This document shows positions 1 to 10,228 of a stretch of 64,000 nucleotides of DNA, in pieces. The first letter of the stretch is position 1. Each line of letters starts with the position of its first letter. A program made the position numbers and the translations under genes. The stretch covers positions 124,001 to 188,000 of the forward strand of contig JAVHNS010000004.1 in assembly GCA_036872755.1 (NCBI GenBank). The letters run 5' to 3'. The DNA is from Orbilia blumenaviensis. Lineage: Eukaryota > Ascomycota > Orbiliomycetes > Orbiliales > Orbiliaceae. The notes beneath the pieces were generated by a model. The model saw only the letters and a list, made by a program, of their open reading frames with translations. It had not been told where the DNA came from and did not search any database.

Positions 1-473
1 TCGGCCTTCTCAGCTTCCCGTTTTGCCTTTTCCTCCGGGTCGATATCTTTCTCGTCCGGGTCCAGCGGTGCGCCGTTGTTTCCAGGTTCGACCTTTGCGC
101 CTTGCAAGGGGCCGCGAGGGTCTCTCCGGTGTAGTTTGATGGGTCTAATGAACTCCTCCGGGTCCATGATGTTGACATCATTCTTTGAATACAATCTCAT
201 GCAATGAAAACGCATATTACGGAGGAGAGCTTTCTTGGTCGTGACGAGCTTGTACTCGGTGTACTTGCCATCATCGTCGGGTTCGGGATCCTCACTGATG
301 GCAGGCTTCAAACCTGGCGGAGCGGGTCCGAGGGGTTTCTTCGGGGGCGGCTTTCTCGGTTTGGGCCTAACCAGCGGGTCTCCAGTGGCGCGACGGATCT
401 TTCGAGGCGGATGAGGACCATTGGGTCTTGGTGTGGTTTTGGCGGAAGCGTTTGGGGGCGTCGGTGACGCCAT
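1..473 (-). CDS. TFG1: TFIIF subunit alpha (Tfg1/RAP74), N-terminal part
   Basis: This is the N-terminal 157 codons of the large subunit of general transcription factor IIF, which binds RNA polymerase II in the preinitiation complex. The start is the ATG on the minus strand at 473, and the frame stays open to the window edge, so the rest of the gene lies to the left. After a basic, proline-rich leader, a conserved block reads YTEYKLVTTKKALLRNMRFH, followed by an acidic stretch and IRPIKLHRRDPRGP. The pattern of an N-terminal TFIIF fold with a basic LHRRDPR motif is what I know from fungal Tfg1. It ends in a charged E/K-rich run typical of the linker. The gene is divergent from HSK3. The family call is firm; the downstream gene structure cannot be seen. 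Confidence 0.85.
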   Translation of the reverse strand, partial: MASPTPPNASAKTTPRPNGPHPPRKIRRATGDPLVRPKPRKPPPKKPLGPAPPGLKPAISEDPEPDDDGKYTEYKLVTTKKALLRNMRFHCMRLYSKNDVNIMDPEEFIRPIKLHRRDPRGPLQGAKVEPGNNGAPLDPDEKDIDPEEKAKREAEKA

Positions 474-984
474 GGCGCGTTACTTGGAGGAGGGCCTCGA
501 GTGAGGGACAAACAGGGTGTGTGATACGGATATTGTCGGTGTTTCTCGTGAGATCGAAGGGAGGAGGACAGTTTACTTTGAGAAAATAGTTGGTTTAAGT
601 AGTTGAGTATCGGTTAGCGATGGGTGATATAGTTCGAGAGAGGAGGTTGGTTGGTGGTTGGTGGTTGGGGGGAGAGTCGGAGAGAGATCCTTTTCGAGAA
701 GGATGCGATGAAATGATACGAATATGTGTGGCCTGGGATGGTGATGGTGCTGGTGCTGGTGCTGGTGCTGGTGCTGGTGGTGCTAGTTAGGTAACAAGCA
801 GCGAGAGAGAGAGAGAGAGAGTTAGTTAGCCCCCCCGAAAACCACAAACATCAACCACTATCACAACCACGACCACCACTATCATACCAGCATATACCTA
901 CCCATCTATAATCTACCTATTTAACCAGAAAAAATTTAATTCGTTTCGCATCATAGCACATCCCATAGGAGTGTAAAAGAAAAA
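474..984. promoter_or_regulatory. Divergent promoter region TFG1 / HSK3 with two microsatellites
   Basis: This stretch of about 510 bp separates the divergent TFG1 (-) and HSK3 (+) genes and must carry both promoters. It holds a (GGTGCT)n-type hexanucleotide repeat at about 745-784 and a (GA)n run at about 801-821, followed by a C-run. Short ORFs on the minus strand here are mostly translations of these repeats. I see no other gene. Confidence 0.6.
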
Positions 985-1221
985 ATGTCCACGGCATCAA
1001 ATACCGGCCTGCCGACAGGAGGCTCAAGCTCCTCAGCATATAAAACACGGCAATACACGCACCTACAAGGCCAATTGGCGCAGCTTCAGGCCAACCTCTC
1101 CGACATGGAAGAGCTTCTCCGTATGACCTCAAACCAAGCCGAAAAGATCAGGACATTGGGAGGCCTACAGGCTGGATTGTTTATGGGAGCCACCAAGGTG
1201 TTCGAGGACGGCGAGAAATAG
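985..1221 (+). CDS. HSK3: DASH complex subunit Hsk3
   Basis: This is a single-exon gene of 78 aa. The DASH/Dam1 complex is a ring on kinetochore microtubules that couples chromosomes to spindle ends. After a short Ser/Gly-rich leader comes the Hsk3 core, RQYTHLQGQLAQLQANLSDM, then a helix with LLRMTSNQAEKIRTLGGLQ and a hydrophobic tail, FMGATKVF. The heptad-like spacing fits a coiled coil over roughly residues 22-65. Length and motif order match fungal Hsk3 (PF08227). The ATG at 985 sits in an A-rich context (gaaaaa) and is the first in frame. It is divergent from TFG1 and tandem with MED17. Confidence 0.9.
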   Translation: MSTASNTGLPTGGSSSSAYKTRQYTHLQGQLAQLQANLSDMEELLRMTSNQAEKIRTLGGLQAGLFMGATKVFEDGEK

Positions 1222-1621
1222 TTATGGCAGCTTGGGGAACCCTTCTTTCTGCCCACGAATAGATCACCCGAGCACTTGCTTCTCACATTCTTCTACACTG
1301 TGCTCATGATCACGGCCGTAATCGATTTGACCTTTTTTTATTATTATTTTTTTATCTGTTTTTATCTCTTTTCCTATCTTGGATCTCGAGATTGATTTCC
1401 GGGTCGTTTTGTTTCGTTTTGGGATTTTTGTTCCATCGTTATCAACGCCGCCAAGTGAGGTAATCGCTAGCTACCTACCTAGGTAGGTACCTGGGGATTA
1501 GCTTCCTCCCACCACAACCCTTCACCATCACCACCACCATCAACTTCATCACCAACTTCATCGCCCACCATCGCGGTCGCCATATACGTCCCCTACCCAA
1601 CCTAATACTAGCTCGCCCGGT
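1222..1621. other. Intergenic HSK3-MED17 with 18-bp palindrome
   Basis: This holds the HSK3 3' region (T-rich at about 1331-1370) and the MED17 promoter. A perfect 18-bp palindrome, TACCTACCTAGGTAGGTA, lies at 1472-1489. Variants of it recur in other spacers of this window. No gene is seen. Confidence 0.5.
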
Positions 1622-3667
1622 ATGGATGACCGTCTCCTCCTCTCTCTGGTATCCTGGCCGGACCCGGACCCACACAAGACCTCTCTTTCGTCCCTCATCC
1701 CGCGCATACAATCGGAACGCGGTCCCTTTAAAAATGTCACTGAAGACAGTCTCAACGAAGAGATCGCGGCTGCCGAAAAGCTCTCGGACCAGGACGCGAC
1801 TCATGATGACGACCAAGTTCCCGTACTTGCTGCTACCACAGACGACCAGCCAAATCCACGGGAAACTCTCGCCCTTAAAAAGCAGGAACTCATCAAACTG
1901 ATCGAGTGAGCATCCTCCTATCGGATCTATCCTGTCAGTCTTCACTCGTGAAGGCTTCCTTCACCGCTTAAAGGCCCATGGCACTAATTACTTCCGCCCA
2001 CGAAAGGCATGCGCAGTTCGACGCCATGTCTGCTTTAGACTTCGTCTCCTTGCTCCTCTCCGGCGTCCGCCCTGCACATGCCGAAACTTCGATGACCCGA
2101 CATCTGAAAGAAAATGTTGGAAGTGGTACACTCGGGTCGGACTCCATACGGAAGAAGGATTCCACTGAAGCTGAAAAGGCCGACAGCGAAACAATCTCAA
2201 AGGGTTGGAGATCCGAATCTTTAGTGCAGTCGGCCAGCTCACTTCTCTCCGCTGCCTCGCGTCTGGCACAAGAATCTGAAAGGGAGCGGATGTACTGGGA
2301 GGACGTTCTGGATGTTAAGAAAGATGGGTGGGCGATCTGCCGAGTTCCTAGGGAACCACAGAGCTTGGGTGTTAGGTTCGGCTTCTCAGAGGGTACTCTC
2401 AATTTTCTTCACAAAATATCACAATCCAATACCCGGTCACCAAGACTAACTCTCAATAGCTGGTGCGGAAGAAAAGTATCGCGGATTGGGTGTTCTCCGA
2501 AAAGGCACCGATGGGGCAATAACTATGCAGGACCTTGGCCACGGGAACCTCAACAGGAGCTCAGTCCGAGTCCAAGTCTCGCGGAAAGGCCAAGTTACCG
2601 GCGCATCGAAACCCTTCGCCGATGATACCCTTGCATCAGGCATCACAAGTATGATCCAGAATTCAAGAAACTACGCCTATGAACACGAATTATTCCTTGA
2701 AATTGCCCGGGAGGCGAGAACGTTAGCAAATCTTGGGTTCCGCAATGTCGACGAAGCTGTCACATTCGAGCTTGGGGCTGATAGTGCTGTTATTATTGAC
2801 ATGGTAGGTTAATTTTCTACCATGAGGGTTTGGAGTTCGAGCAGGTTATATTAACAGAGATTTCAGACAAGCAATGCAGACATTTCGGCTTTAGAAACAA
2901 CTTGCGATGAGGACAACGAACTTGCCCAGGGCCTTTCAACGGCTTTGCATCTTCTCCTGTCCCATGCCCATCGGCAGAACCTCAAAAGAAGGCGGCTCCC
3001 GCCTCCACTCTTAACACAGCGTCCGACACCAAACCCGCCACTATATTTACTTCGACCTATCGTATCGCATCTGCGGCATCAGAGCAATACCAATGAATTC
3101 AAATCTTCTGCATCCAGCCTCATTAGTTATGCCAAGTCAGCTGGCCTGAACGCGTCCCTGACGCTAGAAAAATGTCATAATTGTTTATCGCGGGATATTC
3201 GGGACGTTGACGCTGCAGTAGATTCCCTACTTGGGCTTCTGGAATCGAAAGCAACTGTACGCTTTCCGGGAAGCTGGAAGGCGACAGTTTTGGTACAGAC
3301 ACTACTTGCTCCGTCAATATTCGGCACGAGGTTTGTCGTGCACACGGCCCACGACGGTAGCTGCGCTACTCTAATGGGCACCAACTCCTTTAGCTCGCAG
3401 GCGGAAGTTCAGAGGTATTTACAGTGGTGCTTGGAGCGGAGTGTCATCAATTACATTTCTAGTAGAATCACAACATGGGAACAGATTGCGATGAGTAATG
3501 AAATGACACAGGTGGGCGAGCAAAGCCAGTACAAACGTCTGCGGGTGGAAGTCGAAAATGAACATCTTGCGGTTCGCTGGACGGTTGGCGGAGGGGAAGA
3601 TGAGAACCATAGATGGACTGGGGAAGAAGGAGCACTTTCATTGGAGGCCCTTATCCGATCTATTTAA
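1622..3667 (+). CDS. MED17: Mediator subunit 17 (Med17/Srb4)
   Basis: Exons are 1622-1905, 1974-2392, 2460-2803 and 2867-3667 (1848 nt, 615 aa), with introns of 68, 67 and 63 nt. Med17 is the central scaffold of the Mediator head module and bridges transcription factors to RNA polymerase II. Diagnostic fungal Med17 blocks are visible: FDAMSALDFVSLLLSGVRP, a KGWRSESL segment, a coiled stretch ending YWEDVLDVKKDGWAICRVP, then LGVRFGFSE joined by splicing to AGAEEKYRGLGVLRKGTDG. The splice sites were chosen because they restore this conserved block in frame. The C-terminal half has a helical region and a conserved ending. The gene is convergent with the complex I subunit gene. Length fits ascomycete Med17. 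Confidence 0.9.
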
Positions 3668-3883
3668 TAAGGGCCTCCATTTCAAGGGGCCCACCTGGAA
3701 AGGCAAAATAATATATTTCCAAAAGCATTCATATTATGTACAAAGACTTGCTCGGACCTTCCAGCAAATCTTAGAACCCACAAAGATAAATATATGTCGT
3801 AGATGGCAGACAGGCCAGGTTTGTTCTTTTTTTCTTCTTTTTTCTTCTTTTTTTTCCATCCTCTCCAGCCCTGCAGGTCTATT

Positions 3884-4737
3884 CTAGCTTGTTTTTTGCT
3901 TAGCTAGCCTCTCCTGCTCCATTTCTTCCTCAGCTGCCCGGTAATACTTAGCTGTATCAACGCCATGCTATCCGCAACAGAAGCAGGTTAGTACAGCTGC
4001 CCAACTAATATAATGTAGTATCAGGACTTTTCTTCTTACCTGGTCGTGATTCGCAAGATTAAACCATGGGAAAACGTAGATCATCAATTGCGAGTACCGA
4101 CTGTTCCTGGCAGCGACACCCTGCATGTAGGGTGTCAGGTTGCTTTCGCCGTAGAGTGGTTCCTTTCTCTTGACTTTATCGATCATTTCTCTCATATCCA
4201 TCTTGACCTCCCTTTCATTTTCTCTCCAACCCCAAAACCGGACTATTGAAAAACGAGGGGTTTGAAATCAGTGACCAGAATCTTCCTTAGGAATGGATAC
4301 TGCGGGGCAACTATACGGGAACTTTGCTGGTATGCGATTAAAAAGCCACCAGTCAAGCCGATAAGTCCGCTTGTCCGCATTCCAGACATAACCGCCGTCC
4401 TTCCCATATATTGTGGGGCACAGGTCTCCATCAACATGTAAAGACCTGGAGCTGCCGCTGTAGAAAGGGCAATGGTCGCATAATCGGATGGTCGGAAGTA
4501 TCGTACGACACGGGTGACATATCTGGAGCCGCGCTATTAGTATCTGAAAGAAGGTCGGTCGAATAGATCGGAAAAATCAACGTACGGGTCATTGTCGATA
4601 AGCTAAGCGGTTGCCCGATGGTGTTAGTATTCCATAGTTGTCAACTAATCGCATGCGCTCATTTTCCTGGGAATAATGGGGGAGGAGGAAGAACGGACAG
4701 GGTACGGATGGTCAATTTTCTTCGGTGGGACGGCCAT
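3884..4737 (-). CDS. NADH-ubiquinone oxidoreductase 20.9 kDa subunit (NUXM type)
   Basis: Exons in transcript order are 4737-4699, 4602-4586, 4522-4317, 4242-4040 and 3967-3884 (549 nt, 182 aa). This is an accessory membrane-arm subunit of mitochondrial complex I known from Neurospora and other fungi. It has one or two membrane segments around GLIGLTGGFLIAYQQSS. Conserved landmarks are RYFRPSDYATIAL, LRFWGWREN, MDMREMIDKVKRKEPLYGE, NLTPYMQGVAARNSRYS and HGVDTAKYYRAAEEEMEQER. The second exon is only 17 nt (LIDND plus two bases); without it a TAG interrupts the frame. The first donor reads GTCCGT rather than the usual GTRNGT, so the first exon (13 codons) is less certain than the rest. The gene is divergent from SKI2. 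Confidence 0.85.
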
Positions 4738-5163
4738 CTTCGTCTACAAGTCTCAGGATGCACTGAGGTGCAAGATTCGGCGGCCCAATTGTCAGTTATC
4801 GAGACTACCTATTATGGCAGAGCGGAGTGGGTTCGGGTTCGGGCCGGTTGTATGCTGCGGATGAAGATATCGACGACCTGCGGGGGGTGTTTGGCAGTGG
4901 TAGAATTCCTTGAAGGTTAGACGGAACCTCCGAATGTCTTGGTATGTTGTTGCTTGCCGGCCCAGTCAGGCCTACTACTTCGTGGTTTGGCGCATAAAAC
5001 CCCAGTCCCAATTAGAATTACAACATACCACACCAGCTTCTGAAGATAAGAACGGCTTTAAAGCTACCTGCACGACCACTAACGTCGTCATCTAGTTCAT
5101 CACCATCACCATCGTCACCACCATCACATTTACAGCCATCACAATCCGTTAGTCTGATCCGAA
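4738..5163. promoter_or_regulatory. Divergent promoter, complex I subunit / SKI2
   Basis: This 426-bp spacer between two divergent genes contains a CATCAC-type imperfect triplet repeat at about 5098-5140, just upstream of the SKI2 ATG. No gene is seen. Confidence 0.5.
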
Positions 5164-8100
5164 ATGGAATTTGACGTATCATCAGTAATGGCATCTATCC
5201 GGGACTCCAGTAGTAAGGCAGCCGGCGGAATCGACGCCAATACAGCACTCACGTCCCCAAAACCTCGGCCACCCGTCAAGAGGTCTCGTGAGGAACTTCT
5301 AGAAGAGCTCGAAAATAGTTTCCTCACCCCGTTAGATCAGTTCCCAGTAGAGTGGCTAAATAATTTACAAGAGTGTGGCATCCAATGATCCAGTTAATAG
5401 TTATTGCTTCAGTTGTGCTCAACAGCCTAACATCCACCCTTTTCCATAACTAGGCAATGGGAGGACCCTCCGGATTACTATTCTCTGTTTACCTTGGCCC
5501 CTACGATGACAAGGACTGTCACCCGATTTACACGAGAAGGCCTAGAAGGTCGTGTTACCGGTTACAAAGAAGTGTCAGTCCCAGCTCAGTCTATCAATGC
5601 CAAGAATTCTACTTCTTTGCTACGCAAGCCTGGAACAAGGGCCGATTTTGTTCGCGGGAAGGCTGGTTTCTTTCCCTTCGCGCCGGGAGGCCTGGAGCCT
5701 GGAGCTGCTAATGAAAGATTAGAAGACCTTTCCACAGCTGAATTCGCTCAAGAGTCGCTTTATGGCAAGGATGGTATGCTGCAGGTTGCCCCTGGGCTAC
5801 TAAGGGGATTTAATATAGACGGTGTCGAAGAACCAGATGGGGAAGAGGAGGAAGGCGAAGAAGATAATGATGGGTTCCAATTCGGAGACGTGAAGCCAAT
5901 TCGACAGCCAAAGGGTAACTCTGAAGCAAGTGTGCAGAAGATACAAGCTACAGCGCCTGTTTCTGAATTGGAGGGCATCGATGACTTGCTACCAGTCGAA
6001 TTCCCACTTCTCGCACCGCGAGGCCAATTAGCCCCATCGTCCGCGAAATCTCGTGGCAAGGAGTGGGCTCATATGGTCGACATTAACCAGGACTTGACGA
6101 ACTTTAGAGAGCTTGTCCCAAATATGGCACGGGAATGGCCATTCGAGCTTGATAACTTTCAGAAAGAAGCAGTTTATCATCTTGAAAACGGAGATTCGGT
6201 TTTCGTGGCAGCTCACACCTCGGCCGGAAAAACTGTCGTCGCTGAATACGCCATCGCATTGGCTGCGAAGCATATGACGAAAGCCATATACACCTCGCCT
6301 ATCAAAGCTTTGAGCAATCAAAAATTTCGAGATTTCAGAACTATCTTTGATGATGTCGGAATTTTGACTGGCGACGTACAGATTAATCCGGAAGCCAGCT
6401 GTTTGATCATGACAACCGAGATTTTACGGAGTATGCTTTATCGTGGAGCTGACCTCATTCGAGATGTTGAGTTTGTGATATTTGATGAAGTTCATTATGT
6501 CAATGACCAGGAAAGAGGTGTCGTTTGGGAAGAAGTTATCATAATGCTGCCAGATCATGTGAACCTCATTCTGCTGTCTGCAACTGTCCCGAATACTTAC
6601 GAGTTTGCCAGTTGGGTTGGCCGAACGAAAAAGAAGGACATATATGTCATCTCTACCCCGAAGCGCCCGGTACCCTTGGAACATTTCCTGTGGGCCGGGA
6701 AGAAGATGCATAAAATTGTTGATCAAAATAAGAAGTTCTTAGAAGCTGGATTGAAAGACGCCAATGAAGCTATGTCTGGGAAGAAAGACGAGAAACCGGG
6801 TCAGCCGGGTCCAGCATCCCGAGGGGGGCCCTCTCGTGGAGGTCAGAGAGGCGGTCCAAACCATCGCGGAGGCCAGTCGGCTCGTGGAGGTAGAGGGGGC
6901 AACGTAATGCGCGGAGCTAGTGGTGGATCGTCCTTCAATCGCGGCGGCAGAGGGGGGAGAACCACGGCAAATCAAGACAAGAACCTCTGGGTCCATCTCG
7001 TCCAACATCTAAAAAAAGAAGACCTACTCCCCGGCTGCATATTCGTTTTTTCCAAGAAACGCTGCGAAGAGAACGCCGACGCTCTTTCAAACCTGGACTA
7101 TTGCACTGCCAATGAAAAGAGTGCCATTCATATGATTGTGGAAAAGTCAATAGCTCGATTAAGGATTGAAGATAGACAACTGCCGCAAATTCGCCGGCTA
7201 CGGGATCTTCTTGCTAGGGGAATCGCAGTTCACCATGGGGGTTTGCTTCCTATCGTAAAGGAAATGGTCGAAATTCTGTTCGCAAAATCCTTAGTGAAGG
7301 TTTTGTTTGCTACAGAAACTTTTGCAATGGTATGTTTCTTCACATCGGGACATATAAAACTATAAGCTCACTGGTCGTTAGGGCTTGAACCTTCCAACAA
7401 GAACAGTTGTGTTCTCAGGAATCAGAAAACACGATGGAAGATCCTTCAGGGACCTCCTTTCTGGGGAGTATATTCAGATGGCAGGCCGAGCCGGCCGAAG
7501 AGGTCTGGATAGCTCTGGGACTGTTATCATTGTTGGTAATGGAGATGAAGCACCTCCTGCAGGTACCCTTAAGACAATGATCCTTGGCCAGCCTACAAAA
7601 CTACAAAGTCAGTTCCGCCTCACGTACAACATGATCTTGAACTTGCTACGTGTCGAGGCTCTCAAGATTGAAGAAATGATCAAGAGAAGCTTCAGTGAAA
7701 ACGCCACCCAAACACTACTACCTGAGCATCAAAAGATGGTTACAGCAAATGAGGAAGACCTCAAAAAACTGATCAGGGAAGATTGCACATATTGCAACGA
7801 AGACTTGGACACCCTTCATGAAGCAGCTGTGACGTACAGAAAACTCACACAGGAGTTGCACATGCTAGCCTTGCGGAACCCCCAAGGGAAGCGGATGTAC
7901 TGCTCTGGAAGAGTAGTGATACTCCAGGACGAGAAGAGTACCCGGACTATCGGCGTGTTGATCCGACCTTCGCAAACTACAGGCGCCAATCCCTTCATCC
8001 AGGTTCTAAAACTTAGCGGGGGCAACGACCAGAAAACACCCGGTGATTCTATACCCTTTAATCTGGTTTTCTCGTCCGTCATTCGACATGTGGCAGGCGA

Positions 8101-9070
8101 CAAAATAAGGATCAAAGAAACAGCTGTGCCGATTACACAAATCGAGTACATATCGAAAACTGTTGTTGAGTCGCGAGTCACAGAAGCTCGAACAGGAAAG
8201 GCGACTATCGTAAAGCAGTTGGTCCAAGAACTACAGGATATGGGTCAAAACTGGGATGATTCTTTGTGGGCGGAAAATGACTGGACAAAAATCCGAGACA
8301 TGCAATTCCAGGAGGTGATGAAAAGTAGGAAGGTTGAGCTACAGAAGATCAGGAAATGCAAGGCCTTAAGCTGCCCCAACTTTTCAAAACATTTCCGGGC
8401 CAGAAATGAGGAATACAAGCTCCAGGAGGAAATCAAAAACCTCAAGCAGCTTATTTCTGATCAGAACCTTCAACTCCTACCAGACTACGAACAACGAGTG
8501 AGAGTGCTAAAACAATTGGATTTCATTGATGAGAGCTCACGGGTTCAGCTGAAAGGAAGAGTTGCATGCGAGATAAATTCAGCGAATGAGTTGGTGCTAA
8601 CGGAACTTATTCTCGAGAATACACTTGCCGATTTTGAACCGGAGGAGATGGTGGCACTGCTGTCCGCTTTTGTCTTTCAGGAAAAGACGGACACGGTCCC
8701 GGTAGTACCACCGAAGCTCGAGAGGGGGAAAGAAAAGATTCTGGAGATCGCCAAACGGGTTAACAATATACAATCGGAGCACCAGGTGTTGATGAACGCC
8801 GAAACGGACGACTTTGAAGGAAGGCCACGGTTTGGCCTCATGGAAGTGGTCTACGAGTGGGCGAAGGGTATGAGTTTCGAGCGGATTACGGATCTGACAG
8901 ATGTTTTGGAAGGGACCATTGTCCGCGTGATCACGAGGTTGGACGAAACGTGCAGAGAGGTCCGAAACGCGGCCAGGATCATTGGCGATCCAGCCCTGTA
9001 CCAAAAAGCGGAGAAGTGCCAGGAGATGATTCGGAGGGATATCATATCCTGCGGCTCGCTATACTTTTAA
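5164..9070 (+). CDS. SKI2: Ski2-type DExH RNA helicase (SKI complex)
   Basis: Exons are 5164-5372, 5454-7329 and 7382-9070 (3774 nt, 1257 aa), with introns of 81 and 52 nt. Ski2 is the helicase of the Ski2/3/8 complex that feeds mRNA to the cytoplasmic exosome. The N-terminal part carries WEDPPDYYSLFTLAP and RADFVRGKAGFFPFAPGGLE. The helicase core shows Walker A AHTSAGKT (about 323-330), DEVH at 414-417, LSATVPN, and in the second RecA domain FATETFAMGLNLPTRT and QMAGRAGRRG (727-736). A glycine/arginine-rich RGG segment (about 520-575) sits between the two RecA domains. The C-terminal third contains the arch/wHTH and DSHCT-like end. Both splice junctions restore conserved motifs exactly (LQEQWEDPPDYY and FAM|GLNLP). 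Length matches fungal Ski2. Confidence 0.95.
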
Positions 9071-10228
9071 ACCTCTACGCATTGGTGGTTACACGCGCGT
9101 AGGTCCACATCGACCAGGGCTCTATGTATACAGTTATGTAGGGAGATATCAATGGAAGTTAAAAAAGATACTCTATAACTACCCCCCCAATGCCTTCACC
9201 CCAAATTTAAGTATTCCAATGCTCGGGTGCCCGGGTGCATATAGGTAGAATATACGTATATGGGCAATAACCCAGCATAGCAGGGCTTTAGCGTATTAAT
9301 TGGCACGGTGGAAACTTGCAGCTTGCAGACAGCCAAGTATTCAGCTATATACAATCGGAAATTTAAATACAGACCTTGTGATATAAAGTACCATATACAT
9401 ATATGCTGGTACTTATATTAGGTACTGACCTACCTAGCTTATGTACCGCATGATCAAATCTTCTCTTCTCTTTGCATTGTGAGCTACACTATAAGGCTAT
9501 ACCCATCTTGGCATTCTTCTTACGGACTACTTTAGGTACAGTACCCACTTGCAATGAACACATCACTTATGACTGTACTATTATTAATTAATTTCGGTAC
9601 TTCGGTAGGTAGGTATATATTATAATAGAACTATAGCTAGGTAATATCCAACAGGCAAAGTTCTTATTTGCTTGTTGAGGGGTTTTAAAAGAAAGTCGAG
9701 TCTGGATACACCGCTTCAAGTTAATGCCCAGATATACTGGACTCAATACTTCGAGAGAAAGTCAGAGTCAGTACCTATCCAGACTTAGGTACCCCGGGTA
9801 CTTGGTTAAAATAGTTACTCAAGCAAGTGTTTGAGTACTTACTTAATCACTATAGGTAGGTAGGTACTATCTGGGTAAGTACCTAGGTAGGCAGTAGTTA
9901 ACCGTTAGCATTGCATACCTAGAAGTGAATACTAGTTAGTCGGAGAGGAGCAAATAGAAAAAAAGAGAGAAGAGAAAAAAAAAAAAAAAAGTAGAAAACC
10001 CATATCTTTGCGCCCCCACCAGAACGAAACCACTCCACAACCAAAAAAAAACCCCGACTGAAGCGAGCAAGCAAAACCAGCCCAGTACCTCAGCACCACC
10101 ACAGCAGCTAATCGCACCAGTCCAGACAGCTGTGCCTACGTACGACCATCCTCAACTTGCACGCCGTCTTTGTTCCTCGAGGTTACCTTGACCCCTGACA
10201 AGGTTGGATGACATAATACCCGCCAAAG
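9071..10228. other. AT-rich spacer SKI2-importin with TAGGTA motifs
   Basis: This is 1.16 kb without a convincing ORF. It contains several copies of GGTAGGTAGGTA/TACCTAGGTAGG at about 9429-9443, 9603-9615, 9853-9867 and 9879-9892, and a poly-A tract at about 9976-9990. The last 250 bp presumably carry the importin promoter and leader. Confidence 0.5.

Noticed and set aside
1475..1945. Minus-strand ORF of 156 codons
   Set aside because: It overlaps MED17 exon 1 antisense, and MED17 is supported by conserved blocks and splicing.
7816..8181. Minus-strand ORF inside SKI2
   Set aside because: It is antisense to an unambiguous helicase exon.
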